A stretch of DNA of 5,098 bases, from positions 1 through 5,098 of the forward strand of contig CAZYNU010000044.1 of NCBI GenBank assembly GCA_964648045.1. The letters run 5' to 3'. The translations under genes were made by a program, and so were the position numbers. The notes beneath the pieces are model-generated. The model was given only the letters and a program-made list of their open reading frames with translations, did not search any database and had not been told where the DNA came from. Positions 1 through 3,574 of the stretch are shown in pieces. Numbering within the stretch: the stretch's first letter is position 1; each line of letters opens with the position of its first letter. The stretch comes from JAGOUB01 sp964648045. GTDB lineage: Bacteria > Patescibacteriota > Gracilibacteria > Peribacterales > Peribacteraceae.

Positions 1-677
1 ATGCCGGCGGCAATGAACCAGAACACGGCCAAGGCTCCGAAGAGTGTCAGCAAGAAGTTGGCCACGCCGACGATCTCTTCGCCCAGCACGGCGGTGCCGG
101 CATCGGGTGAGAAGCCGGCGACGATCACGTTCGCCACGGTGATGACGGCCACGCCCACGAACGCACTCATGAGGCGCTTCTTCGCCTTATCCTTCTCTCC
201 GTCGTCCTGCACGAGCACTAGGCGGAAGGCCACGATCACAATCACGGTCGTCACCAGCGCGGCCAGAATGAGCTTGATATACAGAATGACGTTCGCGTAG
301 GCCTGGTTCAGCGGCTCCACATTGACGAGTGTGCCCTGCGCCGACGATCCGAAAGCTTCCACAAAGAAGCTTGCCAAGCTCATGTAGGCGCAGCCGTAGA
401 TCGCTTGCTCGTAGCCGCTCTTGGCGGTCTTCGTCGCTTCCTCGTCGTTGCTCTGGTAGAGCATGCGGAAGGCGTAGAAGAAGAAATTGGCCAACGCGCC
501 GGCCACGAACACAATGCGCATTGCCGGAAAGGCAACCGACTGGAGATACTCACTGGCGCCTGCTGCGCCGCCTACCGCACAAGGCAGGGTGGTAAACGGG
601 CAGGGATTAATCTGCGCATGGGCGGTGCCAAATAGCAGTCCCAGGAATGCCGGCAGGAGAGACCAGAAGAGGATCAA
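1..677 (-). CDS. Exported polytopic membrane protein with tandem VirB2/TrbC-pilin-like units (3' end outside window)
   Basis: The minus strand is open for 225 codons from a TTG at 677-675 to the left edge, with no stop. TTG is chosen because it directly precedes a classic signal peptide: a hydrophobic core (about residues 2-17) ending in A-H-A before Gln22. The nearest in-frame ATG (residue 53) would lose this peptide. The mature start carries two cysteines (26 and 33). Hydrophobic segments lie at about 54-73, 92-107, 131-152, 171-188 and 204-222. Two charged loops, QSNDEEATKTAK (75-86) and QDDGEKDKAKKR (157-168), each sit between two hydrophobic helices, the layout seen in VirB2/TrbC-type pilin subunits, especially those of Patescibacteria. 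A third unit seems to begin at about 204 and is cut by the edge. The family assignment is from pattern only. Likely role: inner-membrane or pilus-like component of a type IV secretion/pilus apparatus. An unrelated multi-pass membrane protein is the alternative. Confidence 0.7.
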   Translation of the reverse strand, partial: MILFWSLLPAFLGLLFGTAHAQINPCPFTTLPCAVGGAAGASEYLQSVAFPAMRIVFVAGALANFFFYAFRMLYQSNDEEATKTAKSGYEQAIYGCAYMSLASFFVEAFGSSAQGTLVNVEPLNQAYANVILYIKLILAALVTTVIVIVAFRLVLVQDDGEKDKAKKRLMSAFVGVAVITVANVIVAGFSPDAGTAVLGEEIVGVANFLLTLFGALAVFWFIAAG

Positions 678-684
678 TCTCGAT

Positions 685-713
685 AGTATAGCGGAAAACG
701 GGTGATTTCTCCA
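685..713 (-). promoter_or_regulatory. Promoter of the membrane-protein gene (-10 TATACT)
   Basis: On the minus strand TATACT lies at 690-685, with a weak -35-like TGGAGA at 713-708 and a 17-base spacer. The expected transcription start falls at about 678, one base before the TTG start codon, so the transcript would be leaderless. The -10 matches the consensus in five of six positions; the -35 is poor. Confidence 0.5.
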
Positions 714-740
714 GTCTTTTTGCCACTCAAAACGTCTAAA

Positions 741-755
741 ACCCGCCTTGCGGGT
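741..755 (-). terminator. Short GC hairpin with T-rich tail, possible leftward terminator
   Basis: ACCCGC (741-746) and GCGGGT (750-755) form a 6-bp perfect stem with a 3-base loop. On the minus strand the stem is followed by TTTTAGACGTTTT, which resembles a rho-independent terminator. No convincing minus-strand gene lies to its right, so it may block antisense transcription coming out of the nusB region, or act as a structure between the two divergent promoters. The stem is short and the T tract interrupted, so termination is only a possibility. Confidence 0.35.
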
Positions 756-813
756 GCGGGAATTGGCCGCTAGAGTGCCGTCCCGGCTGGTGGCGTCCTG
801 TCGCCGCTTCCGT

Positions 814-819
814 TACCAT
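814..819 (+). promoter_or_regulatory. Possible -10 box of the small basic gene/nusB/rnc operon
   Basis: TACCAT lies nine bases before the ATG at 829, in otherwise GC-rich sequence. A transcript from it would start at or within a few bases of the ATG. No good -35 is visible 16-18 bases upstream and there is no Shine-Dalgarno sequence. The call is supported mainly by the similar position of -10-like boxes before rnc and the leftward gene. Confidence 0.3.
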
Positions 820-828
820 CCTCTTCGC

Positions 829-1014
829 ATGGCCAAGAAGCCTACACCAAAGAAGCACCGCGCGAAGCGCGCGACTCGCCTGCAGCACTCGCACTACCTT
901 AGCCTGGAAGTGCGCCGCCTGCGCGACAAGAGCCAGTCCCCGTACGCTGCTCCGGCCGTGCCGAAGCGTCAGGGCGAGAAGGCTCTCAAGAGCATTACGC
1001 GCATCAAGGCCTGA
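829..1014 (+). CDS. Small, highly basic protein of unknown function upstream of nusB
   Basis: This 61-residue protein starts MAKKPTPKKHRAKR and has 18 Lys/Arg against 3 Asp/Glu, so it is very basic and probably binds nucleic acid or the ribosome. The frame is also open further upstream (an ATG at 748), but the ATG at 829 is preferred because the protein then begins with a typical ribosomal-protein-like basic N terminus. A short predicted helix (about residues 18-34) and a Pro/Ala hinge (about 38-46) separate two basic ends. It lies 27 bases before nusB in the same direction, so the two are probably co-transcribed. A gene for ribosomal protein bL32 can sit near rnc in bacteria, but I see no Cys pairs or bL32 N-terminal motif, so I do not assign it. 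No known family is recognised. Confidence 0.6.
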   Translation: MAKKPTPKKHRAKRATRLQHSHYLSLEVRRLRDKSQSPYAAPAVPKRQGEKALKSITRIKA

Positions 1015-1041
1015 GGCCGCTTTCCGTTTCCCTCCCGCACC

Positions 1042-1509
1042 ATGGCCCGCCGCCACCTTTCGCGCATTGCCGTTATGCAGGTGCTGTTTGAGCGCGAAGT
1101 GCGCCCCGAGATTGATCCTGGGTTGGCCCTCAGTCGCAATTTGCAGGAGCTTGGCGAGGGAGACGACGATTTTGCAACCGCCTTGCTGCAGGGCACGCTG
1201 GCCGAAGAGGTCGCCCTTAAGGAGCTTATCCAAAAGCACGCTCCGGGTTGGAGCTTGGAGCGTATGGATCCCATTTCGCGCTGCGTTCTGTGCTGCAGCG
1301 CCTACGAACTAACCAAAAACCAGGATGTGCCCGTGCCGGTTGTCATCAACGAGGCGATTGAGATTGCCAAAGAGTTCGGCTCCGATGAAAGCGGTAAATT
1401 CGTGAACGGTGTGTTGAATGCCCTGGCTCACGAGATTCGTCCTGCTGAGGCGAGGCCGCCCAAGGCCGTGCCCGTCCCAGAGCCGCCCACAGAGGGCCTC
1501 GCCGCCTGA
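1042..1509 (+). CDS. nusB: Transcription antitermination factor NusB
   Basis: NusB joins S10 (NusE) on boxA RNA and helps RNA polymerase read through rRNA operons. The 155-residue protein has the family layout: an Arg-rich N-terminal helix (ARRHLSRIAVMQVLFE, 2-17) for RNA contact, a central helical bundle including PISRCVLCCSAYEL (77-90), and the family signature VINEAIEIAKEFGSDESGKF (101-120) followed by VNGVL. The core is full length. A Pro/Ala/Glu-rich tail of about 23 residues (133-155) follows the normal end and looks disordered. The ATG at 1042 fits the usual N terminus; it has no Shine-Dalgarno sequence and no -10 box, so it probably depends on transcription of the small gene before it. 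rnc starts 24 bases after its stop, a pairing that makes sense because both proteins act on rRNA. Confidence 0.95.
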   Translation: MARRHLSRIAVMQVLFEREVRPEIDPGLALSRNLQELGEGDDDFATALLQGTLAEEVALKELIQKHAPGWSLERMDPISRCVLCCSAYELTKNQDVPVPVVINEAIEIAKEFGSDESGKFVNGVLNALAHEIRPAEARPPKAVPVPEPPTEGLAA

Positions 1510-1521
1510 GGCGTCCTTGGC

Positions 1522-1527
1522 TATTCT
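1522..1527 (+). promoter_or_regulatory. Possible internal -10 box immediately before rnc
   Basis: TATTCT ends six bases before the ATG of rnc in the nusB-rnc gap. The predicted start of transcription would be at the ATG itself, giving a leaderless rnc message. No -35 consensus lies at the expected distance. rnc also lacks a Shine-Dalgarno sequence, which fits leaderless or SD-independent initiation. It may be a chance match in a 24-base gap. Confidence 0.35.
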
Positions 1528-1533
1528 CGACCC

Positions 1534-2232
1534 ATGACCGAGCCGCCACCCAGACCATTCGTTCTCCTTGAGAAGGCGATCGATTGTTCGTTTCGTAAGA
1601 AAGACCTGCTTGCCCAGGCTCTCACCCATCGCAGTGCTGCCCGCCAGGCTCGTACCCACGGGCATAACGAGCGCTTGGAATTCTTGGGTGATGCCGTGCT
1701 CGAACTGGCCACCACCGAGCACCTGTTTCACCTCAGCTCCAAACCAGAGGGTGAGTTAACCAATTGGCGCTCGGCCCTGGTGCAGCGCGACAACCTGGCC
1801 GCCGTTGCTCGCGATTTAAAGCTTGGCGAGTACATGCTCATGAGTCACGGCGAAGAGGCGAGCGGCGGACGCGATCGTGATTCACTCTTGGCCAATACCT
1901 TGGAGGCCCTCATTGGTGCCATCTTCTTGGATCGAGGATTCGAAGCTGCCAAAGAATTCTGCTCGCGCTTCATTCTGCTTCGCCTGCAGCACTTGCTCGC
2001 GCAAGGGAAAGACCGCGACGAAAAAAGCGTGTTTCAAGAAGAGGCCCAAGAGCGTCTGGGCGTCACGCCGCACTACGTCACGGTCGATGCCTCGGGTCCG
2101 GATCACGATAAGTCCTTTGTGTGTGCAGTATTCATTGGCGAAGAGAAAGTGGCGGAAGGAACCGGCACGAGTAAACAACGTGCCGAACAAGCCGCTGCCA
2201 AGGCTGGCTTGAAGGCCAAGCAATGGAATTAA
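1534..2232 (+). CDS. rnc: Ribonuclease III
   Basis: RNase III cuts double-stranded RNA and releases the 16S and 23S rRNA precursors; it also processes some mRNAs. The 232-residue length is normal. The catalytic domain covers about 10-155 with the signature NERLEFLGDAVLE (45-57). By alignment from memory with the E. coli enzyme, Glu46, Glu49, Asp53, Glu72 and Glu124 match E38, E41, D45, E65 and E117. Position 121, in LLANTLEALIGAIFLD, is Asn where E. coli has the metal-site residue Asp114. The C-terminal double-stranded-RNA-binding domain runs from about 162 to 230, ending with the typical GTGTSKQRAEQAAAKAGL helix. The ATG at 1534 gives a normal-length N terminus and has no Shine-Dalgarno sequence. 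It follows nusB closely and ends the operon; the next 224 bases are non-coding. Confidence 0.95.
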   Translation: MTEPPPRPFVLLEKAIDCSFRKKDLLAQALTHRSAARQARTHGHNERLEFLGDAVLELATTEHLFHLSSKPEGELTNWRSALVQRDNLAAVARDLKLGEYMLMSHGEEASGGRDRDSLLANTLEALIGAIFLDRGFEAAKEFCSRFILLRLQHLLAQGKDRDEKSVFQEEAQERLGVTPHYVTVDASGPDHDKSFVCAVFIGEEKVAEGTGTSKQRAEQAAAKAGLKAKQWN

Positions 2233-2308
2233 GGCGACTCCGTCTGCTTCATAGCTCCCGAACTGGATGTGGTAGCATCGATCTAAAAAGACGAATGAGG
2301 GTTTTATG

Positions 2309-2331
2309 ATGCTTTGAATCGTCAAAAGCAT
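2309..2331 (+). repeat. Inverted repeat downstream of rnc
   Basis: ATGCTTT (2309-2315) pairs with AAAGCAT (2325-2331); GA and TC can extend the stem past a bulged A, leaving an ATCG loop. The stem is AT-rich and is not followed by a T run (GAGGTTCG follows), so it is a weak terminator candidate for the rnc operon or an mRNA 3'-end structure. Confidence 0.35.
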
Positions 2332-2386
2332 GAGGTTCGATTGCTGGTTTTAAACACGATATGTCTCCTTTGATTGCTTGCTACTA

Positions 2387-2406
2387 TCTAAAAAGGTTTT
2401 TTTAGA
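2387..2406. repeat. AT-rich perfect inverted repeat upstream of the peptidase gene
   Basis: TCTAAAAA (2387-2394) and TTTTTAGA (2399-2406) are an 8-bp perfect inverted repeat around GGTT. It overlaps the upstream edge of a -10-like TAGAAT (2408-2413). It could be an operator, a weak bidirectional terminator, or simply AT-rich promoter DNA. Confidence 0.4.
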
Positions 2407-2407
2407 G

Positions 2408-2413
2408 TAGAAT
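2408..2413 (+). promoter_or_regulatory. Candidate -10 box for the M23 peptidase gene
   Basis: TAGAAT lies about 43 bases before the GTG start and next to an AT-rich inverted repeat. There is no good -35 at 16-18 bases. A transcript from here would carry a leader of roughly 35 bases containing the weak AAGG ribosome site. Other AT-rich hexamers nearby (for example around 2419) are possible. Confidence 0.3.
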
Positions 2414-2444
2414 GTTTTAAATAACAAACAATACACACCCACCC

Positions 2445-2448
2445 AAGG
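2445..2448 (+). promoter_or_regulatory. Weak Shine-Dalgarno AAGG supporting the GTG start
   Basis: AAGG lies eight bases before the GTG at 2457. It is the only purine-rich ribosome-binding candidate before any start codon visible in the window, and it supports GTG rather than the internal ATG (residue 14), which would cut the basic end off the signal peptide. Confidence 0.4.
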
Positions 2449-2456
2449 CTCCAGTT

Positions 2457-3527
2457 GTGCGTCGGTCGCGCGTCCAGCGCGCCCTGCCGTGGGTCATGAC
2501 GGGCCTGCTCTTGGCGCCGCTGGCGCTCCTACCGTCATCGTCGCCTTCCGATATGCATGCCCGCATTGTCGGGCAGTGGCGCCCTGTATCGCCTTCTGGC
2601 GACGGCACGTCTTCATCGGCTCGCTCAGCCCGTCGCGCCTCTTCTTCTGTGCGGGTGACGGTGTGGTCGTCCGTCCGTCCTGCGTCCGGTGTCTCTTCGC
2701 GCCGTTCGGTCGTGATTACGGCGCAGCGTCGTTCATCGGCTTCCAGCTTGGCGCGCTCTTCGTATTCGTCCTCCATCTACGGGCTGGCCGCCACCATTCG
2801 ATCTAGTCGTTCGGCCCGCGCCCTGTCGCGCGATGATTTCCGCCCTGCCGCCCCCGAGGCTGGTTTCCCGGCCTTTGGCTCGGCTGTCATGCCCGTCACC
2901 CGCGTGCCGAACTGGGGCGCCATGGAGACATCGGAAGAGTGGATGCGACACTATAGCCAATTGGGTGCGGAAGATTTCGTCCCATTGCCGCCCTATGACC
3001 TCTCGGAGTTAACCATTCCCATGAGCAGCTTGGCACCAGACCGTACGCCGGAGCACGTGCGCCTCATCACCGCCAAGTTGACGTATTCCACCCGCTACTT
3101 CGGTCGCTACGATCTCGACAGCGGCGAATTTGAAGGCGCGCACGCAGGAGTGGATATCAAGCTGGCACTAGGCACGCCCGTGGGTGCGATTGGGGGCGGC
3201 CGCGTGTCTACCGTGGGTGAAGACGACTTGCTTGGCACCTACGTGGTTATTGAACACCACCTGGATAATGCCGTGTATTTCTCAATCTACGGCCATATGG
3301 GCAACGTGACGGTGTCGCCCGGAGAAGATGTCGTCGCCGGTCAGACGATTGCGTACGTGGGCCTCACGGGCGAGAGCGCCAGTCCCCACGTCCATCTGCA
3401 AATCGACCGTGACGACGGCGTTCGGCCGCACTTGCCGTACCGTGCTTCTTTGCCCGTGACCAATCCGGCCGAGGCTATTTGGACCGTCAATCCCATTCTG
3501 TTCATCCAGCGCCACACCGTGATCTAA
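2457..3527 (+). CDS. Secreted M23 (LytM/lysostaphin-type) metallopeptidase with Ser/Arg-rich linker
   Basis: M23 peptidases cut peptide cross-bridges of peptidoglycan, or act as inactive regulators of such enzymes. The 356-residue product begins with an Arg-rich n-region and a hydrophobic stretch (about 12-26), a signal peptide or signal anchor, possibly cleaved after Ala35. Residues about 42-125 are a low-complexity Ser/Arg/Ala linker. The catalytic domain covers about 205-315: HAGVD gives His229 and Asp233, YGHM gives His280, and SPHVHLQID gives His311 and His313. All zinc ligands and the catalytic His are present, so it is probably active. A C-terminal piece (about 320-356) ends in NPILFIQRH, a common M23 ending. 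It is a single gene between an AT-rich gap and a terminator that overlaps its TAA stop. No coiled coil, LysM or SH3 domain is visible; substrate and partner are unknown. Confidence 0.92.
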   Translation: MRRSRVQRALPWVMTGLLLAPLALLPSSSPSDMHARIVGQWRPVSPSGDGTSSSARSARRASSSVRVTVWSSVRPASGVSSRRSVVITAQRRSSASSLARSSYSSSIYGLAATIRSSRSARALSRDDFRPAAPEAGFPAFGSAVMPVTRVPNWGAMETSEEWMRHYSQLGAEDFVPLPPYDLSELTIPMSSLAPDRTPEHVRLITAKLTYSTRYFGRYDLDSGEFEGAHAGVDIKLALGTPVGAIGGGRVSTVGEDDLLGTYVVIEHHLDNAVYFSIYGHMGNVTVSPGEDVVAGQTIAYVGLTGESASPHVHLQIDRDDGVRPHLPYRASLPVTNPAEAIWTVNPILFIQRHTVI

Positions 3528-3554
3528 AAAAGGCGACCCGGAGGCCGCCTTTTT
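3527..3554. terminator. Bidirectional rho-independent terminator between convergent genes
   Basis: AAAAAGGCG (3527-3535) pairs perfectly with CGCCTTTTT (3546-3554) around a 10-base GC-rich loop. A runs to the left and T runs to the right let the same hairpin stop the rightward peptidase transcript and the leftward surface-protein transcript. Its first base is the last base of the peptidase stop codon, so the two genes share one very compact terminator. Confidence 0.9.
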
Positions 3555-3574
3555 CCTAGGAACGTATAGCGCTC

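Larger units (their letters stand above)
2233..2456. other. AT-rich intergenic region between rnc and the M23 peptidase gene
   Basis: This 224-base gap is clearly richer in A and T than the genes on both sides. It holds two short inverted repeats (2309-2331 and 2387-2406), the repeated word ATCTAAAAAG (2281-2290 and again at 2386-2395), and a possible promoter before the peptidase gene. I see no open frame of useful length, no tRNA and no clear classical terminator for rnc. Confidence 0.7.

Noticed and set aside
1..635. Several plus-strand open frames (1-300, 329-595, 405-635)
   Set aside because: They are rich in Arg, Ser and Thr without any motif, and lie opposite a minus-strand frame with a signal peptide and membrane helices.
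829..1014. Assignment of the small basic protein as ribosomal protein bL32
   Set aside because: Gene position and charge would suit, but the N-terminal bL32 motif and the Cys pairs are missing, so the evidence is only positional.
736..1239. 167-residue minus-strand open frame opposite the small basic gene and nusB, ending at the leftward hairpin
   Set aside because: It lies antisense to a certain nusB, shows no domain pattern and is expected in GC-rich DNA. The hairpin next to its stop is noted, but alone does not support a gene.
829..1509. Recoding of UGA as glycine (genetic code 25)
   Set aside because: UGA ends the small gene and nusB at sensible places, and no recognised gene has an internal UGA.
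2326..2350. GGTTCGATTG, similar to a tRNA T-loop
   Set aside because: The flanking bases do not form a 5-bp T stem and there is no acceptor, D or anticodon arm around it.
2417..2776. Glu/Arg-rich minus-strand frame of 119 residues
   Set aside because: It is the mirror of the Ser/Arg linker codons of the M23 gene and has no recognisable domain.
2489..2806. Plus-strand frame containing CPHC, the motif of DsbA-like thioredoxins
   Set aside because: It lies inside the M23 gene in another frame, has no thioredoxin fold pattern or extension around the motif, and the M23 frame has a continuous signal peptide, linker and catalytic domain.
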